Positions 11,189-25,189 of a DNA stretch of 64,000 nucleotides are shown here, piece by piece. The notes beneath the pieces are model-generated. The model had not been told where the DNA came from. It was given only the letters and a program-made list of their open reading frames with translations, and searched no databases. The stretch covers positions 132,103 to 196,102 of the forward strand of contig JAEVLN010000036.1 of the NCBI GenBank assembly GCA_018350325.1. The letters run 5' to 3'. Origin of the DNA: Globodera rostochiensis. Taxonomy: Eukaryota > Nematoda > Chromadorea > Rhabditida > Heteroderidae. Position 1 is the stretch's first letter, and the number at the start of each line of letters is the position of its first letter. The translations under genes were made by a program, and so were the position numbers.

Positions 11189-14040
11189 ATACTTCTTAGT
11201 AAATTAGCAAATTTACAATAAATATTATGTCAAGCAGTTATAATTAGGGTCTGCTATTGTTATTGTACGTTAAATTGTATTTTTATATATTTTTAAGACC
11301 AATAAAGATGAACACGTCGTTGCATATTTAAATACAATTTTTAAGAAATAAGGTTTTGCTACACAATTAGCGAATAATTGTTTTATTGTGGAAGGTTCCA
11401 TGTAAATGGTTTCGACGCAAAAGTGGCCAAATTACAAAGTAATAATTTTGGTTTAAAGATACAATTTTTATAATTTCTTTAATTTATTTAAAGGATTTTA
11501 ATTTTTTCATTATATTTTAGAAACTTTTAGATTTGGTATATTTTAAAATAATAAGTGTTTTCAAGCTTAGTTTAGCATCTCATCAAATTTTAAGAAATTT
11601 TGCAAATTTAAATTAAATTTCCGCCATGTCCAAGTTTTCTTTGATCGACACAAATTATCGCGGAAGCCAACCAAAAACCTGTATTTACGGGTTGGGTAAA
11701 TAATAACTTTATTTGAAATAGCAAATTTTCATTGATTATCTTTTTAAGGGTTTAGGGAGAGTTTTATTTTATTTCATTTTTTCAAATTATTCTATATTCT
11801 GATCCTTTTTGTTACTTGATTAGGTATGTAATAATTTATTTGTTTAAACAATTTGATAAAATTAATATTCTAGTGTATATTTATTATGGTTTAAAATATT
11901 AATTTAATATAAAGTAAATTTATTTTCTTTTAGGTGTTTTTAGTGTTATTGATCAAGAGTAATTTTTAATTTGCATTACACAAACAAACTGCATTCTAAT
12001 TGTCTTCATTTTTTTATTAGGGTTATAAATGTTTTGGTTGTCATTTTTAGCTTACAAAAAGTTGCCTCAGATGTGCCATTCCGCATCGTGTATTGTCTCA
12101 TGCGCGATTGATATTTATTTCTTTTGATTTTAGAAAGAATGAAAGCTGTGAGCAGTTTAATAAAGAAGCCAAAACCAAATTGCTTGCTTTTATGTTTTTA
12201 ACAGATCGAATGCCTTTTTTGATGAGACCGCTTTGGCATTTGTTTTGTTTTGTCAACAATATTGTCACAATAATCGTTGTAAAATAATCGTCTTTTTGAC
12301 ATCATTGATTTAGTGCCCTTTAAATATGCTTCTGTTTTAATATTTTTTTGATTATTAACTCGAAAATTGATTGGTATGCCCTTTTATTTTACATATGTCA
12401 TTGAAAATTGAGTAACTAATAAAACCGCGTTGCAGCCATCTCATTACAATAATCGCAGCCATCTCATTACAATAAATATGTTTATAATTTTTTGGTATAT
12501 TATATATATTTTTTATTATATTAGCCATTCAAAAAAATACAGCAACATCTCTCAAAATTATCATGCGTGCATTAACACTGACCCTGCCCGCCATTTGTAA
12601 TTTTAAATTGGCGATAAAATGTATTTGTTTTAGGTTTTGCCTATTTTTTCCTTTATTTTTTATTTACATTATCAGTAGAAAAAAAGTAATTTAATTCATT
12701 ACTTCATAACATTCACATTTATGCCAAAATAAATGTTATACAGATTTTAAAACCGTTTAAAAGTTTGTCTATTTGCCAGTATGGACCGCCGGGAAAATTA
12801 AAAAATTTGAAGGAATCTATTAAAAAAATTGGTCCAAACATTACAAATTTGTAAATCAAAAGGGTCCTCCCTATGGTTTGACATAAACCGAAAACCGGGG
12901 GACGCAAAATCGGCCTAACCGAAAACCTGGACCCCCTGTTTAAAACCGATCGTGAACATCCCTAGTTTTTATATGTTAAATAGTTTAAAAAATACCTTTA
13001 GCAATCTGTATATTTAATTTTTATAGTTTTTTGTGCCATTTTTTTCCAATGTTAAACTTTAATTTAATTAAAAATAAATCCACACCTGTCTCAAAGTGTG
13101 TGTGTATTAAAATTAGAGTTAATAATTATTGATTTTTTTAATAACATATAGATTTGACGTTTTAACAGTTATATTATCAAAATTGTCATTTTTTTTTATT
13201 ACTTATATTTTCGATGTATTAACTGAACAATTTATTTTAGCTTAATCGCGCCGTTCAAACCAGCTCTTAGAAAGGCTCATTAGACATGCTCTGTTTAGTT
13301 TATTTAAAGACTTATTTCTAGACCTTTTTATTTATGTTGTTATTCTGGCATCGCCAAATATTAATAAAAAATTTAATTGTTAATTTTTTTATTTACATTA
13401 AGGATTTTTGTGTCGTATTTTATTTGTTCAATACATTTTGCTAATTTTAGTTTGAGAGTTAGGAATTAATATGGCGTATTAAACAGTATAAACGTAGGTT
13501 GTAAACTGAGTTATTTTTTGCATTCATATTTTAATTAGCTTCTTTAATTCTTCTAACATTTATTTTTATGTTGTCTTTCAAATGCTTTTTATTATATCAA
13601 GAAATTGTTTTACTAAATTTTTTTGTTATCATTTAACAATTAGTCGTTGGCGACATATAGTGTATTTATTGTTTGGAAGTTAACGCAACAAAACGTTCGC
13701 GTCAACACATCGTTTTGTGTGCATCATTTGGTGTGCATAAACAGAATTTGTTTTCAGAGCACCACCCGTTCGAAACCATGTAAGCATTGCGCTAAATGCT
13801 TCTGTTACGCGTTCTGAAATTTGAACTCAACTTAATGTATTTATTGCGGTGATTTTTTTAGGAATTGCGGATCAGTAATATTAAAATTATTTTAAAAATA
13901 TTTTTATGAGTGTTTTATTTATTTTTTACATCGTTCTTCAAGGGGATCAACTTTCATTTGGATTTGCATTATAAGTTTGAATTGATTAAATTAATCATAA
14001 TTTTATTCGTACATTTTAACGTTTTCAAATATTAAAATAT
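11189..14040. other. Gene-free region with several short duplicated patches
   Basis: 11540-11760 (CAAGCTTAGTTTAGCATCTC) matches 38960-39170 and 42270-42480. 11950-12560 matches parts of 40567-40900 and 46780-47330. 13470-13520 (AAACGTAGGTTGTAAACTGAG) matches 52355-52390. Two copies of a 23-bp unit (GCAGCCATCTCATTACAATA) lie at 12430-12475, against three in the related copy at 47161. No gene supported. Confidence 0.65.
12893..12965. mobile_element. Solitary hAT-like terminus
   Basis: Repeated AACCGAAAACC words, then GATCGTGAACATCCCTA at the right edge, reading TAGGGATGTTCACGATC outward on the minus strand, close to canonical hAT-type ends. No left partner is visible, so this is either a fragment or an element whose other end has decayed. 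Confidence 0.4.
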
Positions 14041-14044
14041 TTAT

Positions 14045-14470
14045 AAATATTCTAGTGTATATTTATTATGGTTTAATTTATTAAATTAATTTAAAGTAAA
14101 TTTTTTTCTTTTGGTGATTTTTGTGTTATTGATCAAGAGTAATCTTGAAAAGATATTTTATGATTTTTTTTAAAATTTTACTGGTCCATCGGCTCCAGCT
14201 TTTGGGCGTAAGTGAAGGTCCGGCCTTCCTTAGAAGGCCCGGGCAGAGCGCGACAATTTGAATAAATTATATTAAAATATTATTGATCTAATTCAAAATC
14301 GGCTTATGCGAATTATATAAGATTTTGTATTTTATATCTTTTAGTTTAATTAAACTTAACTTTTGTTATGCAATTTTATTTTTGGGTTCACAAGCGAGTG
14401 GAATGTGTCGTTGGGCATGATGAATAAACACAGAAATTGAATATGTGTTTTAAACAAAATTTTTTTAATG
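14045..14470. repeat. Segmental duplication, block E copy 1 (partners about 21000-22060 and 43680-44500)
   Basis: Landmarks: TATTCTAGTGTATATTTATT, TTGTGTTATTGATCAAGAGT, GGCTCCAGCTTTTGGGCGTA, the GGCCTTC hairpin, GGGCAGAGCGCGACAATTTG, GAATGTGTCGTTGGGCATG. This copy lacks part of the TGCCCGTCGTCAGCG segment present in the other two. Confidence 0.85.
14222..14239. repeat. Short hairpin (GGCCTTC/GAAGGCC), copy 1
   Basis: Perfect 7-bp stem GGCCTTC and GAAGGCC around a CTTA loop. In the copy at 43970 the stem is identical and only the loop differs (CTCC). The copies at 21331 and 21656 have GACCTTC in the left arm. Confidence 0.8.
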
Positions 14471-15906
14471 AGTTTTAATACAAATAAAAGTAGACGATCG
14501 CGCGGCGCGCGCAGCGGCAATAACTTCTAGCGACGGCTCAGATCGCGATTCGTTATTTTAAATTATATTTAAATTGAAATTTTTTTTTTGTTTTTTTTTT
14601 ATTTCAAGTTTTATTAAGTATTGCTAAAATAAGTTTCCTTATTTCTTCGCATTGTCGTTGAAGTTTTTGGGAATATCTGTTTTTTTTTGTAGTTCAAAAT
14701 GTTTAATATGTACCGCGTAATATATAAGCTATTAAGATTTTTTGTTTTTTTATTTAAAAACTATTTTTTAGCACACCATTTTTAATTTGGCTCTTTTAGA
14801 GTGGTTTCATTAATAGGCTGTTTTAGTAGTTTAATGTGTACATTTTTTTAAATTATTTTAACTTTAATTACATTTTAAAAATTTTGCTGGTGGGGTTTTT
14901 TCATTTCGCGGCGCGATCACCTCTAAATGTAAAATTTTACAAGGTTGTAAGTTGCTATAAAAAATTATAAATTCAAGCAATATTAAAATTGTAATTATTT
15001 TGCTTTGGTTTATATATTACAAGATAACTTGCATTAATAATTATTGTTGATTATTTAAAGGTTTTGTTTTTACTTAAATTTTATTGGTTTTAATTATAAG
15101 GGGTTTTCATACCTTTTAAGTTTAAAATTTAACATTTTTAGACTTGAGCATAGCATTAATTGTTATTTTATTTTGTGTTCTCACATAAATACCTATTTTA
15201 TATTTGTTAATGAAGCTATTTAACAATATCGTAATTGCTAGATTTAAGTTGGAATAATGTGTCCCAGCAGATGTGCTGTGCATATGGATTCGGAGTTTAA
15301 ACAACATTATATATACGAAACTTTAAATATTTTCTTTTATATTGTCTAATTTATTTTTTATTATTAGATTTCCTTTTAACGTTATTTGATAAAATTTATA
15401 TTATTATCCATTTTTAAGTGACCTTAGTAAAAAAATAATACATTTCCATTAAATTAAGTTTGATAAACTTATATTACTTTTTATTAAGATATACGCTTAT
15501 TTTTATTTTTAAATCAAAAAAGATAAAATATTTTTTTTTGTTTTCCTAATTCTTTTTTAAAGGGGACTTTTCGCCATGTTTGCAAATTTCTATTTTTGCT
15601 TTAATTTTTTTGTTTTTTTAAATGCAATTACTTTTATGGTCTTGATTTTCTTATTTTCAATTATAATTTTTAAAATTTTTATGTACGGAAGCCATTACCG
15701 AAAACGCGGACACCATCGAAAGGTTAGAGTTCTTACTTCCATAAAGTTCATATAATATGTTATTCATTATATAGTTCAAACTCCCTCTTTAGCAATTTAA
15801 TTTATTTAAATCAAGACAAGTTTTAAAATTTCTCTGTTATTTTAGTTTAATTCATACTTGTTCAAGCCAACCCAAAGACCGTTTCTTTCGTTTGACGTAG
15901 TTGGTA
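14471..15906. other. Gene-free region with an isolated CG-rich patch
   Basis: 14497-14545 is an isolated patch rich in CG dinucleotides (GATCGCGCGGCGCGCGCAGC), not found in the other block E copies. 14750-14890 resembles 44990-45070 and 36765-36840. 15434-15540 matches 3041-3140. 15585-15680 matches 745-840. No gene. Confidence 0.6.
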
Positions 15907-18558
15907 GTAATATTTTCACCCTTCAGAAAAGGTCTTTTATTAAAACATTTACTAGAGCTAAATTACATTATGATTAAAAATCATTGATTGGCTTATTTGT
16001 GTTGTTATTTGTTTATTCTTTAATTTTAACTAATACTTGTTTATAAAGCATTTTTATTCATTGTTAAAAATGTAGATTAATAATTAGAATTTGTCGAGTA
16101 CGCTGCTGTCGGAATCTTGATTTGTTGGACATTACTAACTTTTTTTACTCATCCGATATGATAAACACTTGATACCTTTCAGTAAATTGATTAATTTAAT
16201 ATTCTACACTAAAATTGATTATATTTTTTTTGAAATAATATATTTTAAATTATTTAATTGAGTCATTTTTTATTTTCTTTCTTTCATATAAACGCAATAT
16301 ATTTGTGTTAAAAATTATAACGTGGTTCTAACGTTTTTATTTTTTTTGGTTAGCTTGTAAAGTTTAAAATTGAGTTTGGAGTTGAGTCTTGGGTGTCTTC
16401 TTCTTGTTTTAATTGCTATGTCGGTTTTGATTTGTTGTTTAGGTTCGTCTGCTTTGCGTTTTACTTGAAACATTTGGTTATTTAATTTAATTTTTTTGCT
16501 AATTTATACAATTTAAACGGGTTCGGATAATCGGGTTGGGCCGGGCGGGCGGGCTTTTTTCTGGGCAACCCGAAAGAGGTCGGGCGGGCTTTGCCGGGTG
16601 AATACCGGGCTTTAGCCCGGATTTCTGAAAAAAATCCAAATATCGGGCGAATATTTGAAATTTTTTTGAACAGCATAAAGTTAAATAATTTCTCTAGATT
16701 TTGCCAATTTTTGTATTTTTCAACATATGTACAAGTTTTATCGAGAATTCTGCTTCAATTCCGGGGGCAGGGGAAGGAGTTGGCGGTGCCGATAGACACC
16801 GCCGAGAAAATTTTGAATTTTTGACCCAATTGTTAAGAGATTTGCAACCAAATTAAAAACACTCCTTTTTTAATTTGGGCTTTTTAAACTGTTTTCATAA
16901 CTGTTTTTGTAGTTTTTTTGATTATTTGTTTTTTTATTATAAAATTAATCCGGTTCACAAATATTTTTTGATTTTATTGTTTTAATATTATGTATTATGA
17001 CATATCGTAGTGTGTCCGCTCTTCCATCATATGTTTTTAATTAACGTTTTAATCCATTTATAAAAATTAATTTAATTTTTCTCTTCTTTCACTGTATTAA
17101 GTTGTCAAGAAACGAATTGATAAATTTCATATTATACTTTAGGTATTTAACTTTAATTATATTTTTTGATTTCATATAAAATTTTTTGTATTAAAACATG
17201 TAATAATTTATAAGTTTTGCAAATAAAAGTTTTCTGCAAGGTTTATCAATTTTAAGTTATCCATTATTATTATTAAAATTGAGCATATAATAAGTTTATC
17301 AATTTAGTCCCTCCCGGTCCGGCCTATACGGGACCCGGTCTTCAGATTTTTAAAGACCGGGAGAGATTCCAAAAACCGGGAAATTCCCGACCGGTACCCG
17401 GTGGGGATCCCATCCCAACCAACCCTAATATACACGAAGATGTTTGTAAAAAAAAATCGCCCCCATCAACATGGAAAGCCATCTTTTAAGGTTATCATAT
17501 TGGTAAATTTCTTGAACTTTTTTGGTTTAAAAACTTATAAAATCAACGAAATTGATTGATGTAATTAACTAAGTGTCGCTGATTTGAATCGTCGTGTAAC
17601 ATCTTCTTGGCGAACACAAAAATTTCATTTTTATCTTTAAATTGACTTTTTTTATTATTTGGAGAGAAATAGATGAAATCACTTTATTTTTATTCAGTAG
17701 AAGGGTTTCAACATTTTACCTTAACAAATTGTTTTTAACTGGCTTACAGCGTATTTATATTTGTTTAAAATAAACTTTAAATACACTTTTTAATATAATT
17801 TTTTCTATCCAATGTTTATATAATTGTCATCTTGCCAGAATTTTTTACACTGATTTATAGTTTAAACAGAAATAAATATAATGATATCTATAGAATTATG
17901 TTAATTAATATATATCGTTTTCAAATGGAATAAAATTTTTACATGGATTTTTTACTGTATTAATTCGTTTTATATTTGTTTTAATGTATATTTGTCCATG
18001 CTATTTTAGTTGTAACTGGTTGTGAAAATTCTTTAATATTAATATTTTAAAACCATTTATATCCATGTGAACCCAAGTGGATCTAAGGTGAATCCAAGTG
18101 AATCCGTTTTTCAACCATCAGAGGTAATTAATAAAAAGTTTTTGTTTTATATACCAAAGAAATGCTTTAATTCGGCCTTATGATGTTATATTATTTAAAC
18201 GTTCCAGGGCTTCTGACGCATTCCTTCGTACCAAGATTCGTGTTATAAGATTAATTTAGTTTTGCTGCATTGTAAATGTAAAATTCGAATAAAAGCTTTT
18301 AATTTTGTTTTAAGTATTTTTTTTATAATTTAACCTTTTAAGCGAAAAATTATTTCGGAAAAAATTTTCTCATTATTATATGCAGTTCAAAGCGTTTCAA
18401 TCCGTTATTATAATTATTTCTATATTCTATTATTAAAACAAATATTTTTTAATACAAACAATTAATTTATTATGAATCAATTTGGAAATTAAGTAGATTT
18501 GTTTGAAACATTCACACTTTTAATTGTTTTAAAAATTTTGTTATTTTTGTAGATTTTA
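15907..18558. repeat. Segmental duplication, block D copy 2
   Basis: Near-complete second copy of 8586-11188, with the same order of landmarks. Differences are scattered substitutions and indels of 1-30 bp. The two open frames at 16482-16824 are on opposite strands over the GC island and the hairpin, and are not credible genes. Confidence 0.92.
16781..16804 (+). repeat. Dispersed GC hairpin module, copy 3
   Basis: Arms TGGCGGTGCC and GACACCGCCG around GATA. Two changes from the copy at 9433 lie in the right arm: one restores a T-A pair in place of the T-G pair, the other makes a C-A mismatch. The flanking GAGAAAATTTTGAATTTTTG and GTTAAGAGATTTGCAACC are conserved. Confidence 0.8.
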
Positions 18559-20460
18559 TTTTATATAAATTTAACTCTTTCTAGTATCTTAATTTTTTTA
18601 ATTTCTTGAATTATTGATTCCAGGGCTCATACTCTTCGGTGTGTGACACGATGGTATACGCCTTCGAATGCAGCCAAGTGGGCTTTTTCTCGGGAATACC
18701 AGAAGCCAATGTCTAAAGAGCGCACGACCAAATGTTTCACATCTTGAGGAGTTTATTCAAGTTTAAATTTGAGCGGATAAATTTCATTCTTTTATGTTGA
18801 TAATTTTTTATCCTTGAAATTTACGAAATGCAGAAGTACGAAACATCATATAATAGGTTCTTATTATATTTAAGTATTTTCACTATTATTGTGTATAATA
18901 ATTTCTTTGTATAATAATGCATGTTAACTTCATTATTTTCTAATACAAATTAATAAAAAAAATGTTTAATATTTTGGGTTTTATGCAGTTATGTTCTCTT
19001 GTTGGGCATAGGATGGAACCTCGAAAATCGAAAAATTCATTTTTTATTATGGTTATTATGAGTTGTAAATTAAAATTACGTTTGCCATAAGTCAGTTGGA
19101 TTTTTAATTAGAGATTTGTTTTTATTTTGTGTCAAAATTATAAAAAAAATTATTATATATGCGTTTTTTATTTCTTTTTTCATTTACTGTTCCACAATAA
19201 TGATGTAACGATATCATTTTAATCGGGTTTTTGGTTTAGTTTTCTGTGTGTATTTTAAATAGGTAAACTATTGGCTAATTGGTTTTATTGTTGTTATAAG
19301 TCCTTCACATTAAATTATACCTTTATTAGTTATTGAATTTTTGTTATGATTTTTATTTGGGTATATTTATTGTTTTTATGAATTTACATCAATGAGTTTA
19401 ACCGTTTTTTTTTGTAAACAAAATTAAAGTTAGTTTTAAGTCTAACACCGAAAGAATCGATTTGACAACTTTATAATATTTATTTTAAAGCGATAATTTC
19501 CTTTCAAGGCGAGGATAAAAGCTCCGGCGTTTCCTGGTTATGCACCACTACTTGCATTTATTGGTTTGGCATTGTCCCTGGCGTGAGGACTAAAAATCTG
19601 CACCCGCAGTGCAAGGCATTTATAAATTTAAAAGAGCAAAACGGATTTAAAGTGCCCTCCCCCTAAGCGTCCGCGATTGCTTGGCCGAAGAATATTTGGT
19701 TTCATAATTATCAGTTTATTATCGCTTTAATTTTGCACTATTTTTTACATTTTTAAATAACTTAATTGTTGGTTCGATTGTAATATGCTGGTGATTTTTT
19801 TATTGATTACAATTTATTTAAGGTTATATTTACTTAAAAAGATGTTGATTGTTATATATTATTAAAAGGCATAGAATTGCATCTGAATATGCAGAATCAG
19901 CCTTTGTGCATTTATAGTGTGGTTGCTCATTTCAATTTCTTATAGAAAAGCATTATTATAACAAAAGTAGTTGTGCCGATTGTAATAAATTATCAAAATT
20001 TGTATAACAACTGGATTTCTTAATTTTATGCAAGCAAGCTCGTGCACATCATCATCGTCATGGCTCGTCGTAACAACAGCGCCAGCAATCGTCGTCAATT
20101 TTTGTTAAACAAATTTGTTTATTTATCGTTTTATTTACTTTTTATTGGTTTGTATAAATTTACCCTTATAATGCGTGTAATTAGTTAATTGTTTCATACA
20201 AAAATACAATATACTTTTTAATAGTGTTTTTAAATAAATTTGAGCATTGGTCGTAAACTCCTCATTAGAACCCACTATGTGAGCATCAGTATATTAATTT
20301 TTTAATATTTTGATTCAGAAAATTTAGTTTTTTCGAAAGTTTTTTCAAATATCATTTTTATATTTCCTCAATCCTTTTTCACTTGAGTGATTTCCAATTC
20401 TTAATCATCGGGCATTTCAGTGATGTCGTCTCAGTCATGGGCCCTATAACGCGCAGTCTC
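18559..20460. repeat. Segmental duplication, block F copy 1 (partners 38880-39790 and 41285-43066)
   Basis: Landmarks: AATAGGTTCTTATTATATTT, TTACGTTTGCCATAAGTCAG, TTCTGTGTGTATTTTAAATA, GTGCCCTCCCCCTAAGCGTC, AACATGCTGGTGATTTTTTT-type sequence, GGTCGTAAACTCCTCATTAG, GAACCCACTATGTG, AGTGATTTCCAATTCTT. Compared with 41835-41900, this copy has an extra GC-richer stretch at about 19520-19610. No reading frame is shared. Confidence 0.85.
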
Positions 20461-20881
20461 AAATACTATGTGAAAAAAGTGCCAAATAGGATCAAAAAAC
20501 CATTTTTCATAAACAAAAAAGGTGCGAAAAAATGTGTGTAAAAATACAATAATGGCCTAAAAACTTGTTTTTTACATGCTAAAATTATTAATCAGTAGAG
20601 CTGCTACTTTTAAGCAAGTAAAATTGCACAAGTCGCCTAAAAAGGCACGAAATTCTATGAAGTATTTGATTTTAAAAAATTCGAATTTTATGGCTTTTTT
20701 CCTAAAAAAACTTTTAAAAAACGCCAAATAGTGTCAAAAATAAGGACAAAAAGTCTTTTTTGCTTGAAATAGGTTTGCCCCTATTTTAGATGCAAAAACC
20801 CTAAATAGGTTTTTTAGCTTCGGATAGGTGAGTTAAAATGACGCAGAAAAAATAGATAAAACCTTAAAATTATCAGCCCTA
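20461..20881. mobile_element. hAT-like element family T3, left-truncated copy 1
   Basis: The right terminus AAAATTATCAGCCCTA is followed by CTTATAAT (20882-20889), the target-site duplication of this family. The left terminal repeat and the adjacent host sequence are deleted compared with 43067, so it starts abruptly after GCGCAGTCTC. The interior has GGGACAAAAAGTCTTTTTTG and TTTGCCCCTATTTTAG-like words, as in copies 2 and 3. No transposase frame. Confidence 0.75.
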
Positions 20882-20889
20882 CTTATAAT

Positions 20890-22400
20890 AATTTTTTAAA
20901 TGCTGCGTTTTATACTTTACACATTTTATTTCTCTATTTTAATAATAATAATTATTTTATTTAAACATTTATGAAATAACAGCTATTTTAATTTTTTCGT
21001 TTACATTTTTTCAAACTATTCTGTATTCTGGATTCTTTTTATTTTAAATAAAATTCTTTTTGTTACTTGATTAGGTGTGTAATAATTTTTGTTTAAACAA
21101 TTTATCAAATTAATATTCTAGTGTATATTTATTATGGTTTAAATTATTAAATTAATTTAAAGTAAATTTATTTACTTTTGGTGATTTTTGTGTTATTGAT
21201 CAAGAGTAATGCCCGTCGTCAGCGCACTTATTGCCTGGAACTCCATGATAGATCTAATTTGTAAGGGACGGCCGACTTCCAGGTCTTGTCCTGCCTTTTG
21301 GCTCCAGCTTTTGGGCGTAAGTGAAGGTCTGACCTTCCTCCGAAGGCCCGGGCAGAGCGCGGCAATTTGAAAAATTATATTAAATTAATATTGATCCATT
21401 CATAATCGGCGCTTATGCGAATTATATAACAATTTTGTATTATATATCTATTATTTTAATAAAAGTTTTTGACTTAGTCTTATTTTATTATCTGTTGCTT
21501 TAAAACCGAGATAATATTTTCGATAGCTCTCGTCGAACTCTTGCTTTAAATCTTCTAAGTTTTTTTCTAGACCAAATGCTGCTGTTTTCAATTTTTAAAT
21601 ATATATATTTCTATTAAGTTCATCATAATGTATTGTATAAATGGCTATACTTGTTGACCTTCCTCCGAAGGCCCGGGCAGAGCGCGACAATTTGAATAAA
21701 TTATATCAAATATTATTGATCCATTCAAAATCGGCTTATGCGAATTTTGTATTTTATATCTTTTAGTTTAATTAATACTTTTATTTTAGCCTAATAAAAG
21801 TTTTTGCCTTAGTCTTATTTTATTATCTGTTTTTTTTAAATATATATTTTCTATTAAGTTCATCACTGTATTGTGTAAATTGCTACACTTGATTTTGCAG
21901 TCATTAAATACTTTATTATTTTTTTCTTTATCGTCATATTTATGTAAACTTTTTATTATGCAATTTTATGCTCTGGGTTGACAAGTGAGTGGAATGTGTC
22001 GTTGAGCATGATGAATAAACACAGAAATTGAATATGTGTTTTAAACAAAAAATTTTTATTGAGTTTTAATACTTTAAGCTTTATTAAGTAGTGCTAAAGT
22101 AAATTTCCTTATTTATTCGCATTGTCATTGAAGTTTTTGATCTTGACATAGTAAGGGTTTTAACGTCTCCATTTGCAAGTTTAATAAAATTTCTTAAATT
22201 TAGTATTAAGTCATTAATTAAAATTTTATTTTACAGGCATCTATCTATTTACCTTTCCTGCAAAAACGCACCTTTAGAAGTATTGTTGCACCGAATACAT
22301 GAGAAATTTTGATTTATTATTTTTTATTTTCTCAATATGACAATGCAAACGAGAGTAAGAATATTCAAAGACTGGTATGGAGAGATTTCAGTTCCCGGGC
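20890..22400. repeat. Block E copy 2, partly duplicated internally
   Basis: 21000-21480 matches 43680-44130. A second, shorter round of the same sequence begins at about 21650 with the hairpin and GGGCAGAGCGCGACAATTTG, and a fragment recurs at about 22400-22560 (CCGGGCAGGCGCGGCAATTT). 22000-22380 matches 44450-44830. Hairpins lie at 21331-21348 and 21656-21673. No gene. Confidence 0.8.
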
Positions 22401-25189
22401 AGGCGCGGCAATTTATATTAAATTAATTTATTGAGCATTTCTCCTATTTATAGTCGGTTTATGTGAAATATATAACAATTTAGGATTTTGCATTTATATC
22501 TTTTAGTTTAATTAATACTTTTATTTTAGCCTAATAGTGTTTGCCTTAGTCTTATTTGATTATCCGTTGCTTTAAAACGTAAAAATTTTCATAGTTCTCG
22601 TCGTTCTCCGTTAAATGTCTTACAATTTTGCTTTAAATCTTTTAGTTATCTGCAGTAAGTTTTCTTTCTAAACCAATGCCACTTTTTTTAAATATATATT
22701 CTATTAAGTTCATCATATTGTTTAAATTGCTTTACTTATTTAGCAGTCATTAATATTTTATTTATTTTTTGAATTTCACATTTATGTAATTGTTATGCAA
22801 TTTTATTTCAAGATATGTCTTTATTAATGTTCGTGCTTTCGTGCCAACTTTCGAGTTCAATGTTAAAGATGACGTCCACAATATGACGGCTAACAACCAT
22901 TGTATGTAGTGTTCGCCGCTTCATTCCTTGCACACGAAAAAAAGTTTGTATTAATATAAAAATTTAAACATTTTATTATAATTTTTACAATTAACATTGA
23001 ATCCTCTACTAATTATTTGCAAAGGTTTTACAAGCGTGGAATGTATCGTTAAGCATTTTTGGATGGATACACACAGAAATTGCTGATATCACGTTTTTAA
23101 ATTTGTCTCGACTACGACTTATAAAGTGTTTAAAATAAACAGATTGGATGAATATTTAATGAATTGTTTTGATAATTTTACAATGTTTAATTTAATTATT
23201 GAAGCCCTTTGGATGTGCCCCGGCCGCCCGAACTTTCCCCTTAGGGCCCCAAGCATCTGTTAAAAATTTGTAACTTTTTTTATTCGTCTTATTCAATCTA
23301 ACATCAGCAGTCAGTTTTAAATTTTGTAATTTTTAGCTAAGTTTAGCATATTAGACACGCGCTGCTGTTTATTTATATTTTTAAATTTATTTTGTTTGCG
23401 CTTTTTGAAAAGACAAAGCAAATGGTTTAATTTTATGAGAAATACCGATTTATGGGCATATTAATTTTAAAAAAATTTAAATATTTTAAAACTATTTTGC
23501 GCTTACATTTTTGTTCCTTTTAATTGTTATTGGATCTTCGTTTTAGTTGAACGAATTTGAATCTAAACATCTAATGATTGGCCTTAATTCTCGTAATTTG
23601 CGAAAAACCTTTTAATGCCTTTTTTGTTAGATTTTCAAAAAAAAAAATTCTTTTATTTTGTTTTATATTTTTTCAATGGATAAGCGAAAATTGCGGATAT
23701 ATTTTAATATCATAAATTATTATCTGTTAAAATAAATCCATATTAATTTAATGAGCAGCAATAGTAAGCATTTTATTTGACAATTATGATTTTTACTTGC
23801 TTTAGTCAACGGGTCTCAAACTTGGTCATTAAATACTGGTGAACAATGTGAAAAATTCATAAGTTTCTAACATTCCATTTATAAAGATTGATTTAATTTT
23901 CGCCTTTGTCAATAAACGTTTTAACTAGAAATCACACCCGTACAGCTCTCTCAAATACGATTTCTTAAAAAGGTTGCATTTGATGTGTACATTATTTTTG
24001 AGTTAATGTATTAATTACATTTAAATTTATTAATATTCAACTTTAATTATACTTTCATAATTTTTGCTGGTGGGGTAGTTTCCATTCCGCGACGCGATCA
24101 CCTCTTTCTCTTGGATAGATTAGTATTTAGTTGTTTATTAGAAGTTTGATTATATATTACAATGAAAGCAAAAAAATGCTCTAAATTTAAAATTTAATTT
24201 AGATTTCCAATTTTTTTGATTCTGATTAAGAAATTCCCAAAAGAAGTTTATTAAATGATCGTTCAAAGGTTTGGGTCTGGAATTTGATTAATTAAAAACC
24301 TTTAAAATTTGCCCACACCTTGCTAATAATTATTTAATCGTGTCCTTTGGTCGGTTATCGTTGCTTTTTTATGCAGTCAACTTTCAAAAATTTTTTGCTG
24401 CTTTTTTCATAATTTCCTTGAATTAATATTTAATTCACCTATTTTACTAACAATTATTAGTAGAAAATTAATTCAAAAATGAAGTTGAATGTTTTAAAGT
24501 CCCTTTTATAATGATTTAGGTAGTTTACATAATGATGAAAGTAAGTTACTATTAATTTTTTAAATTTAAATTTTTAATTCAAAAATTGCCTTGGTTCGCA
24601 CTTGTAATTTGATTTATTGCACTCTTGACTCCAAATAACATTTGTAGATTATTCTTTTAAAGTCTTCGTTTTATTTAATTTATTCGTAAAGCTTTTTGAT
24701 TTCCATTGCTTAATAGAAATTTTAGTTGCCACAGCAGCGGGCTGAACCAATAACTTTGAGTTTTAGTTTTAAAGAAACATAAAAAATGGAAATAATTTTA
24801 TTTTTTATTATGAATTTAGGTTTAATATAATGCTGAAATGCAACCAACTACTATAAATATTTTTTCTATTTATCTATTGATATTAAATTTTCAATTGCCT
24901 TTTTTGCGCGATGTCCGTGATCCTACATATGCAGGTTTTAAGTACGAGCTTGTCGTTGGGCGCACCATCTGGCAATATGACTTATTTTAGTTTTGCATTT
25001 AGACAGATCAATAAAATGATAAATTTTTAATCCATGATTAAACAAATATCGTAATGAAAGAATTTTAATATTATTCTTTAATTTGCAGGGCACAAAACCG
25101 TTTTGTAAATTAATTGAATCATTAAAGATAAATTTTGTTCTTTATATTTGGCTTGAAAAAATAAAAATATTATTTTAACAAATTGTGGT